Assembly: GCA_958298945.1 (NCBI GenBank)
Contig: OY282606.1
Location: forward strand, 27,749,740 to 27,813,739
Source: Atherix ibis
Taxonomy: Eukaryota > Arthropoda > Insecta > Diptera > Athericidae
DNA length: 64,000 bases
Reading direction: 5' to 3'
Both the position numbers and the translations under genes were made by a program. The first letter of the stretch is position 1; every line of letters begins with the position of its first letter. Under the pieces are notes generated by a model. It was given only the letters and a program-made list of their open reading frames with translations. It ran no database searches and was not told the origin of the DNA. Shown here piece by piece: positions 38,160-48,275 of this stretch.

Positions 38160-38222
38160 CAGTGCTGTCATCGAGGGGGTTTTCCAGTGGTGTCCGGAAA
38201 CCCCATCGATAACAGAGCACTG
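38160..38222 (+). repeat. 63-nt stem-loop followed by T6
   Basis: The 5' arm CAGTGCTGTCATCGAGGGGG then TTTTCC pairs with GGAAACCCCATCGATAACAG then AGCACTG, giving more than 20 base pairs with small bulges and a loop of about 10 bases. Six T residues follow. The shape is like a small-RNA precursor, but a transposon-internal hairpin is equally possible. No conserved sequence is recognised. Confidence 0.6.
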
Positions 38223-38350
38223 TTTTTTGCCTAAAAATATCCCTTTTTGTTAACCGGCACTCATACCTCAATTCCAAAGGTCCAAATGGGATACGAAAAA
38301 ACTACGTAACTCGAAAAGTTCGTATGCAGAGCGGTTTGTAAGTCGAGGTA

Positions 38351-39144
38351 TTTATAAAATAATCGCGTTTATTTACTTTTTTTTTTTAAATTTTAAACGA
38401 TCAATAGGGTCAATTTTTTGTTAAATTATTTTTCTTTCATTTTTGTTTATTTATAGAAAATCTTAAAAAATAATCATTCAAAAAGAAAAAAAAAGGTAAT
38501 CATTAAACATAAATTATTGCAAATTAAATACACTCAAATTGAACTGATTAGAGTTCTTTTAACTTTGAAAAAGTCAATCGTCGCTTTATATGAAAATTCA
38601 ATTCATTAACAGCTGATGACCAACTGTTTGGAGGGTATACTCCCCTTATACGAGTCACATACGTACTTGTAGACTAAACTTTTTGTTTATTTATTTTTAA
38701 ATAAAAAAATGCCTCCTTCATGTCAGTCTCTATCAAATTCATAGAAAAGATTGTATTAAAAATGCGTAAATTATTTGATAGAAGGAAATAAAATAAATCA
38801 AATTGACTTTGTTCGCTTATCAGATTTGTGTTATGTGTGGCTTATGTAAATACTAATCGAATATGATTAGATGGGGGGGAATAAATAGCATTTCCGTTTG
38901 GGGATTGACTTCCTACTTCAGTCGCCAATAATCTTCTAATCATATGACGTTATCAGTAAGTAGTTTTAAATATTAAACAAAGAATTGATTTTTCCCTTTT
39001 ATTATTTAAAAAAAATTTACTTACAAAAAGAAAAGAAGTTTACTTATTAGATATCGATTGATTGCCGTAGATAGTGGCGCCTTTTTTTTAATTATAGTGT
39101 CGTATAATCAAACTAAATGGTATTATTTTATTTTATACCATATA
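38351..39144. other. AT-rich DNA, no gene
   Basis: No feature supported. A (G)6 and several homopolymers only. Confidence 0.55.
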
Positions 39145-40856
39145 GGCTTATGCAATTTTTACTTAGGAAAGTAAAGTTATAGAAAGTATCTTAAAAATGC
39201 ATATTAGGATGAAATTATTATTTTAACATATTATATTTCTTCAATTTTACCATTATTTTTTTTATAATATATTATTTAAATGACTACTACGAGATTGTTT
39301 GCTGAATTTAATCCTTTTGAAGTAATTTGTTGATAACCTTTTTTGCACATTTCGAACTTAAATTCGATTATTACTTGAAGGATGATAGTTATTAAATACT
39401 CTGTCGTTTGAGGACTATCTATGTAAATGCGACATTTGTAATAGTGTAACAACAACGTCAAACCGAACGATCTTGGAGGCTAGTTGACATCACCAATATC
39501 TCAAAATTGCGCGTCATGAGAACATAACCCAGGAACATGAGGATAAGTGACTCGTGGCTCTGTTTCTTTAAAATTACATTTAGTTCAGATTAAAATCTTG
39601 AAGGTCAGACCAAAATAAATGTAGTTATTATACTGCCATAGCGACCTGAATTGATTTAGACTCAAATGCACATCAGACGTTGATAAAATGGCCCTTTCAA
39701 AGTTACTTATGTATTTTTGAGCCTCATATAAGGCAATTTTACTTGACTGTCATGACATGAGCATAATTTGTGAAAAAAATGTTGTTACATACGAGGTCTG
39801 TTCAAAAAGTATAGCGAATTTTGAATTTTCGCGGGTTACATATATTCGATTTTCGATTTTTTGTGACGTTATGTTGGTACTCATGCCTCTCACTTATGCC
39901 GACAAGTTCGGTCATTTTCAATGTTCAGTTAATTTTTGATAGTGACTTTGCTTGCACGTGTTTTGGCTCGTCTTTGATTTTTGCCCATTCCAAAAAATGG
40001 ATCAAAGAATCTGTTTCGGGAACAAGAAAAAGTTACATGAGGCCAGATATGGGGAATGCGGTGGCTGAGTCATTATTAGTATGTTGTTTTTGGCCAAAAA
40101 TTCTCGCACAAGCAACGATGCGTGAGCAGGAGCGTTATCATGGTGCAAAAGCCAATTTTTGTTCTTCCACAAACCCGGGCGTTTCTGGCGGATTGCTTCG
40201 CGCAACGTGCGCATAACTTGCAGGTAATATTCCTTATTGACCATTCTAACCTGTGGCAAAAACTCATTATGCCCCTGCAATCGAAGAAAACTGTAAGCAA
40301 AACCTTCACATTCGACCGAACTTGGCGTGCTTTGGGATGATTGTGCTTTGGTTTCTACGTCATAACCATAATTCATAATTCGTCACCAGTTATGACACTC
40401 TGTAGCAAATTTGGGTCGTCGCGGACAGAGTCCAACAGCTCCTTAGCAATGTTAATGCGATGCTGTTTTTGGTCAAAAATGGGCAAAAATCGAAGACAAG
40501 CCAAAACACGTGCAAGCAAAGCAGCTGTCAAAAATTATTGTAACTGAACATTCAAAATGACCGAACATAAGTACCAACATAACGCCACAAAAATCAAAAA
40601 TCGAATAAACGTAACCCGCGGAAATTCAAAATTCGCGATACTTTTTGAACAGACCTCGTAATCTTCTTTTAAAGCACGGCAGAATTAGTACTTTTGGAGA
40701 ATGTTCTTACAATTTGTTCGCATTGTTTGGTAGCAAAGCGATCTTTAGTATAAAATGTCAAAATATATTCAATTAAACGCCATTTTGGATAACATATATA
40801 TTGGACAGCTATTAAATGAGAGAACTATACTTTCCGAACTGTAGAATGGATACAGA
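39145..40856 (-). mobile_element. M1 MITE-like element, copy 7, with mariner inside
   Basis: The left B-end is GGCTTATGCAATTTTTAC, then TTAGGAAAGTAAAG. The right A-end, reversed, is TATCCATTCTACAG, then TTCGGAAAGTATAG and CTCTCATTTAATA. A long-TIR mariner derivative splits it at 39792-40658, and a second mariner starts only a few bases past the right end. Family blocks before the insertion include CGAACGATCTTGGAGG and CATCACCAATATCTC, also seen in copy 10. Confidence 0.65.
39792..40658 (-). mobile_element. Long-TIR mariner derivative, copy 2
   Basis: Flanked by TA on both sides (39790-39791, 40659-40660). Inverted arms of about 185-200 bp begin CGAGGTCTGTTCAAAAAGTA. Minus-strand transposase pieces in order: INIAKELLDSVRDDPNLLQ, then SVITGDE with the first catalytic Asp, a frameshift, GYDVETKAQSSQ, NKEYYLQVMRTLREAIRQKR, HHDNAPAH with the second Asp, and SPYLASCNFFLFPK, in which the third catalytic Asp has become Asn. 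The N-terminal DNA-binding half is missing. After FFLFPK the sequence passes into an inverted copy of the transposase start (ATGGATCAAAGAATC on the plus strand near 40000). Confidence 0.85.
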
Positions 40857-40861
40857 TGTTA

Positions 40862-42018
40862 CGAGAGTCGTTCAATAAGTCCTTAGAAAAAGATGGAAAA
40901 AAAGTGGTTTTTTTTTTTTAAATTTTATTTTTCAACACAATCTCCTTTTAGCTCTATACACTTTTCCAAAATTTTTATCCCGTCCAAAAAATAGGATTTT
41001 GGAAGTTCTGCAAAAACCTCATCCGTTTGAGCAATGACGTCCTCGTTGGAAGTGAACCGTCCGCCAAGCCATTTCTTCAGATTGGGGAAAAGAAAATAGT
41101 CATTCGGGGCCAAATCTGGTGAATAAGCGTGATGCTGCAACAATTCCATTTTCAATTCCACAATTTTGGCCATGGAAACAGCGCAGGTGTGCACACGCGC
41201 ATTGTCCTGATGCAAGAGGATTTTTTTCTTCTTCAGATGGGGCTTTTCTCTTTGATTTCCTCGCTCAACCGTTGCAATAACGTAATACGCTCCTTTTTCC
41301 AAGTAGTCGATAAAAATGATGCCCTGCGAATCCCAAAAGACCGTGGCCATCATCTTGCCGGCCCATGGCACAGTTTTTGCCTTCTTCGGAGCCCGTTTAC
41401 CCTTGAAAATCCACTGTGATGACTGTCTCTTCATTTCTGGAATGTAGTAGTGTATCCAGGTTTCGTCTACAGTGACATATCGACGAAGGAATTCGGCAGG
41501 ATTGCGATGAAAGAGTGCCAACATAGCCTCAGAGTCCACTACACGATTGCGCTTATTCTCCTCTGAGAGCAAACGCGGCACCCATCTTGCCGAAATTTTG
41601 TTCACAGACAATTTTTCATACAAAATTGAAGCGACTGTACCTTGTCATATGCCCGTGGCCTCAACTAATTCGCGCACTTTAATTCGTCGATCGTTCAAAA
41701 TCAGATCGTTGATTTTGTCGATGATTTCAGGAGTAGACACCTCAACTGGGCGTCCTGAACGATGTTTATCTTTTGTGGATGAACGGCCACGTTTAAATTC
41801 ATTCACCCAATTGTAAACAGTTGCAAACACAGTTGCAGATGTGCCATGAACTGCATCCAACTCGGCTTTGATTTCTTTCGGGCTTAAGCCTTTTAAATGG
41901 AGATGTTTGATAACAGCTCTAAACTCGCTTTTTTCCATTGTTATGCACAAATAAATGTCGTTAACTTTAATCGACGATAGAAATTGACCTACGCTATGGA
42001 CTTATTGAACGACCCTCG
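40862..42018 (-). mobile_element. DD34D mariner A
   Basis: Flanked by TA (40860-40861, 42019-42020). The left end is CGAGAGTCGTTCAATAAGTC; the right end, reversed, is CGAGGGTCGTTCAATAAGTC. The inner part of the right repeat is shortened compared with the sister copy at 58409-59749. It carries one transposase reading on the minus strand, interrupted by a stop. Confidence 0.9.
40925..41938 (-). pseudogene. Mariner A transposase, nonsense-interrupted
   Basis: Starts at the ATG giving MEKSEFRAVIKH (41936-41938), the usual start for this type. The first 98 residues form the paired helix-turn-helix region ending LVEATGI; then TGA replaces the serine TCA found in the sister copy, and the frame resumes QGTVASIL to the natural end ELKGDCVEK. 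All three catalytic Asp residues survive: TVDETW, HQDNARVH and SPDLAPNDYFLF, with 34 residues between the last two. A short deletion after DYLEKG removes part of the segment between catalytic blocks. The protein cannot be made in one piece, so it is a pseudogene. It is a different lineage from the irritans-type element. Confidence 0.88.
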
Positions 42019-42323
42019 TAAGTTAAATCCGTTACGATTTGACTTAACGTATTTGTCATAAACTAAATATTATTATAGAATATCTAAAGCCCATATTAAG
42101 TATATGATTATTCTATACCAAAAAGCTAATGGTTTTTTTGTTTGTGAGAAGGTATTTTACCCCCTAGCGAAAATTCCTCATCTTCATATCTGTTTAACTT
42201 TCCTACGATAGTCATATCTCTGCTTACAACAAACATGTTTTTACACCATAAATTTTTATGTTTACATTGGCATTTCCTTTTAAGATTCTCGTTAACATGA
42301 TTTTGTTTTTTTTTTATTTACAG

Positions 42324-42407
42324 CAAAAATATCTTCAAACTACTTAGCAAAAGTCATACATTTGATGAACTTAAACAACAGGGAGAGGATCAACAACCAA
42401 ACAACAG
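42324..42407 (+). CDS. Candidate internal coding exon, 84 bp
   Basis: A pyrimidine tract ending TTTTATTTACAG precedes base 42324, and CAG followed by GTTAGTAATA ends the segment at 42407, so both splice signals are close to consensus. Only one frame is open throughout. It begins after the first base and reads KNIFKLLSKSHTFDELKQQ, then an acidic/Gln-Asn tail (GEDQQPNN). The length is exactly 28 codons with matching start and end phases, so the exon could be skipped without shifting the frame, as in many alternatively used exons. I do not recognise the protein. Codon use is less A/T-extreme than the flanks. No second exon of the same gene was identified within the window. Confidence 0.5.
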
Positions 42408-43762
42408 GTTAGTAATAGTAATAATGGTTAAATGTATTCGATTATCAATTTTTTATTTACTTGCTGTTGATTTTAAAATCTATTGACTTATATTTTTTGG
42501 GGCATAGAAAGGGTGAATTTTGAAATTAAAAATGAAGACACTTAATTTGAGCCTAAAAAGCTGTTTACTTCAAGTTATTACAAAAATAAATGTCTATCAA
42601 ATCTATTAGTAAAAAATATTTAACCGGAAATACCTACAGTATTAATAACAAATTAAAACATAAACAAAAATATCTTTCGCAGTTCTTTGATAATGAGTTA
42701 TGGAATTTTTTTAAACTAAATATTTATTAGAAAATCAATAAAATTACGCAAAAAAGATTTAGTGAAAAATCATTGAGAACAAAATGGATTATTTCATTAC
42801 GATTTATGTGAATTTATCTGTAATAATTTAGACCACAGCATCCCATAATCATTCAGTTATTTCTTTCTAGCACCCCATAATCATTCAGTTATTTTTTTTT
42901 TGTATTATTTTTGCTATATTTACAAAATACAATTTTTTTATTTTAAATTATAAACAAAACAGAGAAAATGTGATATTCTTGATTAAAAAAACATGGCCTT
43001 CCAAGCAAAAATCGTAAAAATTACCAAAAGCAAAATAAAAATGGAGGTCAAAATGCCTTCATCTTTACCCTAAAAAAAAAAACAAAAATGTTTAAGTAAT
43101 AAACTAAAAACAGCTGATTTTATTTAAAAAAAATTGCATCATTTAATAAAATTTAACAGTACAAAAATGAAAGGCATTTTTGCAGTCAGCCGTAGGTGTG
43201 AATATTATATTTTGTTTGTTTTTATACTTTTAACAAATTATTCGAAAGAAAATTATAAAAAAATGAAATATTTTTTTAAGCAAATAGAAAATATCTCAAC
43301 AAACAAAAAATTATCAAATTTTTAACAGTTTTCTTTTTGGTTCGAATGTAAACAACCGCCAACCGTCCATAACTGGCAACGCGATTAAAGCTTATCGAAA
43401 CGAATTTTGTGGTTTCCGGAATTAGTTGTGATACTATAGTTAATTTGCCAAAAATAACAAGGTTCTAATTTTTGTTTATTATTAGTACTAGTACTTTCTT
43501 TGAGAATATTTTAATTTTTGTTTTTTTGTTTTTTTTTTTGGTAGCCAAAACTGTGGTTTTAAATATAATTTTTTTCGTTATATTTTTATATTTTACGAAA
43601 ATATTGTACTTGTTGTGGTTTTTTGATTAAATAAAAAGAGCATATTTTAAATTATTATTTTAATTTTTGCTTTTTTATTAAATCTCAAAATAAATTTTTT
43701 ATAAAATTTTACCAAATCATTTAATGTCGCAAATCTAAAAATTAAAATCAATTTTATATAAT
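42408..43762. other. AT-rich DNA (possible intron), no further exon
   Basis: If the 84-bp exon is real, this is the start of the downstream intron. No other splice-bounded frame stands out. A short direct duplication of CACCCCATAATCATTCAGTT lies near 42837-42892. Confidence 0.45.
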
Positions 43763-44476
43763 GGGTTGTCCATTTTTTGGTTCGGAAATTATAGATCTGT
43801 CTTTTAAAAGTTGTTACACGTATATGTAAATTAAGAAAACATTTATTTAGACTATAGTTTGTCATTTTAGACTACCTTTTACAAAATTATCGTGTATGCG
43901 ATAACACAAGCGACTGCAGAGAAGCCATTGTATCCAGAACTAAATTTAGTGCTTTAATAGCAGGATATAATCTTCAGAGATGTGGCTCATTTCTTCAATC
44001 GGCGGATGCGTCAGCAAAGCCATATTACCATATATGGGGCTCTGAAAACTTACAAGCGACTGTAGAGAAGCCATTGTAACCAGAACTAAATTTAGTGCTT
44101 TAATAGCAGGGTATACTCTTCAGAGATGTGGTGCATTTCTTTACTCGGTGGATGCGTCAGCAAAGCAAAATTACCTCATATGGGGCTCTAAAAACTTACA
44201 AGAGACTTTAGAGAAGCCATTGTATCCAGAACTAAATTTAGTGCTTTAATAGCAGGATATAATCTTCAGAGATGTGGCTCATTTCTTCAATCGGCGGATG
44301 CGTCAGCAAAGCCATATTACCATATATGGGGCTCTAAAAACTTACGAGCGACTGTAGAGAAGCCATTATATCCAGAACTAAATTTAGTCCTTTAATAGCA
44401 GAATATACTCTTCAGAGATGTGGCTCATTTCTTCACTCGGTGGATGCGTCAGCAAAGAAAAATTGCCGTCTGAATG
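43763..44476 (+). mobile_element. M1 MITE-like element, copy 8, with internal array
   Basis: The A-end is GGGTTGTCCATTTTTTGG, then TTCGGAAATTATAG. After about 140 bp the sequence enters the 146-bp tandem array. The distal end of the element is not recognisable beyond 44476. Confidence 0.65.
43906..44476 (+). repeat. 146-bp tandem array, about 3.9 units
   Basis: Units begin ACAAGCGACTG or a close variant at 43906, 44052, 44198 and 44344: an exact 146-bp period three times. Each includes GAGAAGCCATTGTATCCAG, TTTAGTGCTTTAATAGCAG, CAGAGATGTGGC, GGATGCGTCAGCAAAG and TATGGGGCTCT. Divergence between units is low. The same words in the same order occur once in M1 copy 12 (about 63020-63130), so the unit derives from the M1 interior. 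Confidence 0.92.
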
Positions 44477-45599
44477 TCTCATTGCAGTTATTTAAGCTAT
44501 TTTATATATCATGCATAATGGTTAGACTAACGTAATATAGTAAATTAAAAATATAATCAAAATCTGAATTTTTCATATACTCGTACTTTAATTTGGTTAG
44601 CAAAAATTGGATATTCATTTAGATGGAAAATAAATTTCTCAAAGTTCTAATATCAAAAGTGAAAAAATTAAAAATTATTTTTTTTCTCAAGTTCACCTTT
44701 ATTAGAGTCCTAATACAATTTTCTATTAAATAAAAACCAAAATGAAAAACTTGTGATTTTTCTTTTCGATGAAAATGAAAGTAAAACACAAAAATCGTGA
44801 CTGTTTTTTTAAAATTTCTATTTGATCATTTTAATATTAAAAACCATATTAAAAAGTGAAACCATTTTACTCTTTTTACCTTCGCATAGACAGACCTTAA
44901 GAGACCTCAATGGCATTGACACAGACCTTAAATATTTGAATGGCAATTGGTGAAGGTCTAATCAATTATTTTTTGCTGTTGACTTTTCATTACAATCGAT
45001 AGGCCTATTCGCAATTGGAATTTTTACCTTTTTTGTAATCAGTTGACGTGCAAGGCAGACATCAACACGTTCCGATTGACATGCTCGTAATATGTTGGTT
45101 TTTTTTTCTTGTTAAAATTTTTTTCGATAGGCCTACAAAAGCTGAGTTTTTATTATTTAGAGGTACTTAATATTCTAATCGAACATTTCGTGTGAGTAGG
45201 CCTATCTTTTGGGCCTAGGCCAGCTTTCATGGGCTTAGTTTCTTTGGAGCTATTATAATAATTGGCGGCATAGTTTTTTTTGGCCTATTCTAAATTAGTA
45301 TGTCCGGATTATAAATTGTAGGTCATTCTTACTTTTGACTATGTCATCATGATAAATAACAGTGAGAGACACCATTTTGTATTTTATAATTCAAATGAAT
45401 TTGAATAATATGAATGGAAATTTGTGTAGGAATCCTGTGCCAATCGAACAGAAAGTTGAGGTAGCATTTCCGTAAGTTTTCTTTATTTAGTTTAGTGAAG
45501 TGGAAGTTTTTCAATTAATAATTTTTGGATAAACTTATTATTTAGGATATAATATAAATATTATAATTCATTGATAAGAATCACAGAAATAGTTAAGAT
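44477..45599. other. AT-rich DNA with a GATAGGCCTA cluster
   Basis: No gene. GATAGGCCTA occurs at 44998-45007 and 45126-45135 and inverted at 45197-45206, with further GGCCTA words near 45211 and 45281. Confidence 0.55.
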
Positions 45600-46690
45600 T
45601 TTGAAATATAGATTTTTTTTTGTGATTATTAAAAAAAATTGTTTGAGGTCTTTTAAAGGTTATTGTTTTTTATTAGTTTTTAATTCATTTTAATTTTTAC
45701 AGCAACATTAATTAACAAGCAAAATTTCTAAGTATCAAATTTTTTGTCGGCTCTAAAAAAAATTAAGGTCCTAATTCCTAATTATAAAAATAATTCTTTA
45801 TGGTAATTATTTAACTTAATTTAAAATTCATTTTAAATTTATTGCAGCATTAATTAATAGTCATAATTTTTGATTTTCAAATTTTCATGTGATTATTAAA
45901 AATATTCTTAAGGTCTTAACTCCTAATCACAAGGAATATTGTTCAGGTCACTATTTTATTTATTTTTAAATTTACCTCAATTTTATAGTAAGATTAATTA
46001 ACAGTCAATATTTTTAAGTATCGAATATCTTTTCGATTTAAAAGAAAATTGTGAGGTCGGTATTCTTAATAATAAAGATTATATTTAACGGTCATTGGAT
46101 TATATATTTTCTACTTCATTAATTAACAATCAGCGCTTTTAGGTACCAAATTTTTTGGTGGCTTTACAAAAAATTTAAGGTCCTAATTGCTAATTTTCTA
46201 TGGTCACTATTTTCAATTTATCTCAATTTTATAGTAACATTAATTACAATTTAAGATATTTGAGTATCAAATTTTTTGTTGCTTATTAAAAAAGAATTTA
46301 AGGTTCTAATTTCTAATCACAAAAATAATTCTTTTTGGACAGTATTTTCAATTTATCTCAATTTTATAGTAACATTAATTACAATTTAAGATATTTGAGT
46401 ATCAAATTTTTTGTTGCTTATTAAAAAAGAATTTAAGGTTCTAATTTCTAATCACAAAAATAATTCTTTTTGGTGTTTCTTTTACCGAATTTCAATGCGG
46501 TTATTAAACAATTTCCTAAGGTCCTAACTAATTAAGTACAAGCATAATTGCTTATAGTCATAGCTTATTTATTTTTTAGTTTATCTTTTTTTATGGTAGC
46601 ATTAATTAACAGTCAAAATTTTTGAGTACCGAATTTCTTTGTCACTATTAAAAAAAGTTTAAGGTCCTAATATCCACCAATTAGGATAAT
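45600..46690 (+). repeat. Degenerate tandem array, about 135-bp unit
   Basis: Roughly eight units can be recognised by AAGGTCCTAA-like words (45765, 45912, 46051, 46177, 46300, 46435, 46519, 46661) alternating with ACATTAATTAACA and TCAAATTTTTTG. Two adjacent units (about 46210-46475) are almost identical with a 135-bp offset, so part of the array duplicated recently. The rest are strongly diverged and vary in length. Confidence 0.75.
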
Positions 46691-46824
46691 TCTTTACTAG
46701 TAGCATAGTCTACCCAATAAATTATTTAATATTCTAGAATCGATGAGGATTTAGTATTTATTTTCTTCCTTTTCCTGTCGTTAAGTAATTGTCGAAATTC
46801 AAAATGAATTTTTTTCCTATTTTA

Positions 46825-46965
46825 TTTTTTCAATTGCCAGTGATTTTTATCAGATTTTTAACTTTTGATGTGACACAAGCTGTCCGTCCTGACAGGAAAG
46901 CTCATAAATAAATCGATTTCCATATTTTGCTTACCTGTTCAAGATAGTTTCGCATGAATTAAATG
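46825..46965 (+). repeat. 145-bp dispersed repeat, copy 1
   Basis: Shares with the copies at 50671 and 51175 the words CAGATTTTTAACTTTT, ACA(A)AAGCTGTCCGT, CAAATAAATCGATT-like and CATATTTTGCTTACCTG, and CAAGATAG. This copy stands alone, 3.8 kb before the minisatellite that contains the other two. Confidence 0.85.
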
Positions 46966-47148
46966 TCTAATATTACTATATTTTCTAGAAGTATTAACAA
47001 TTTTATTTATTTATTCAAAACAATCAATGTTGAAGAAGAAAAATCAGTTAAGAGTAGTAAGACAAAAGGTGATGACAAAAAGTTCAAACTAACATGATCG
47101 TCTAATGATATTCAAAGTAGTTGCTTTCGATGCTAAGTTTTCTTTTAC

Positions 47149-47178
47149 AATTATTATTATTATTATTATTATTATTTT
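47149..47178 (+). repeat. (TTA)n microsatellite
   Basis: About ten TTA units, directly visible. Confidence 0.9.
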
Positions 47179-47692
47179 ATTTTAATAAAATTTTTTTTTT
47201 TGTCTCTTGTATACGAGTGCCTTCTGAGAATTTGATATGAATTCAATATTCAAAATATTAACTCTTTAGCATTTTGTAAGAGTAAAAAAGTGAGCTTAAA
47301 ATATTCTTAATGTTAAATGTAAAAATAAAAAAAAATAAAAAAAATAATTATTCAAAATAAGAATCAAAGTTTAATTTTATAAAAGACCATAAACAAGAAG
47401 ACGATTTGCGATTTATGCTGTAGAGGATGTCGTTTGATAAGCCTTCTGAATGCGAAATCACGATCGTCTACAAGAATGGTTATTTTCGAAGCTTATTTCT
47501 GTTGATTTTATTTCTTCATTGAAATATTATTTTTTATTACAATATGATTCTATTGTAAAATATGTTTTTCTTTTTTTTTTTAATGAGATGTGCTTTTTAT
47601 GATTTAAACCGTATTTATTGTTTAAACTTCAATGGGAGAAGAGAAAGTTTTCAGAATGAATTTCATTTTTAACAGACAAATTATAATTTAAG

Positions 47693-48275
47693 AACATTAT
47701 CGATTTTATGGTTCAAAAAGCATAGCTTATTTTTGATATCTGTAAAAATAAATATGTTAGCCAAGGTAGCACTTATTTATTTTGAACATATTTTTGAAAA
47801 TCCACAAATAACTGTGGTGAAGCCATTGTATCCGCCGAAATCAATTATTTGGTGGGTATTTTTGTTTGAAGGTGTCATCGAACTGTATTTTATCCTAAGC
47901 ATTAAGGTAGTATGAAAAGCATTTTTTTAGCCTCTACTTGAAGATTGAATTCTAGACGATATGTGGTTTTCACAAAACGGCGCCACAAGCCTCACAACAC
48001 GACAAATTTTGGTTTTATTACTCGAAAAGTTCCTAGAATAGGTAATTTTAAAATTTGGTGATAGTAATTGAACTCCAATGTTCACGCAGACAATCCTTAT
48101 ACTTTAGAGCATTTATAAAATAATGTCTATCAATTATAATAGCCAATTATAGTCCGAAATATGCGAAAAAGCCATCAAAAATTACCTCAAAAGGATCGAG
48201 CTCTACCAGAAGTCTTGTGGCAGTCATTTGAACAATATTATATTTTACGCAAATTGGCAAAGTTTAGGTAATAAC
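47693..48275 (+). mobile_element. M1 MITE-like element, copy 9
   Basis: The A-end is degraded (ATTATCGATTTTATGG, then TTCAAAAAGCATAG). The body retains GCCAAGGTAGCAC, AACTGTGGTGAAGCCATTG, CGCCACAAGCCTCACAACAC and CTCGAAAAGTTCCTAG in family order. The B-end is not clearly recognisable. Confidence 0.6.

Larger units (their letters stand above)
37128..38350. mobile_element. DNA element with inverted ends, RTE relic inside
   Basis: The left end reads CAGTGGTTCCTTGACTTACG and continues AACTTAATTCG. The right end, read on the other strand from about 38350, is TACCTCGACTTACAAACCG. The shared CTYGACTTACRAAC core in inverted orientation supports a DNA transposon or MITE. An RTE-type fragment and a strong hairpin lie between the ends, so the original element was probably short. 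No transposase is seen and the family is uncertain. Confidence 0.45.

Noticed and set aside
43906..44476. CRISPR-like periodicity
   Set aside because: The 146-bp units are homologous throughout, without alternating short repeats and unique spacers, and the context is eukaryotic.
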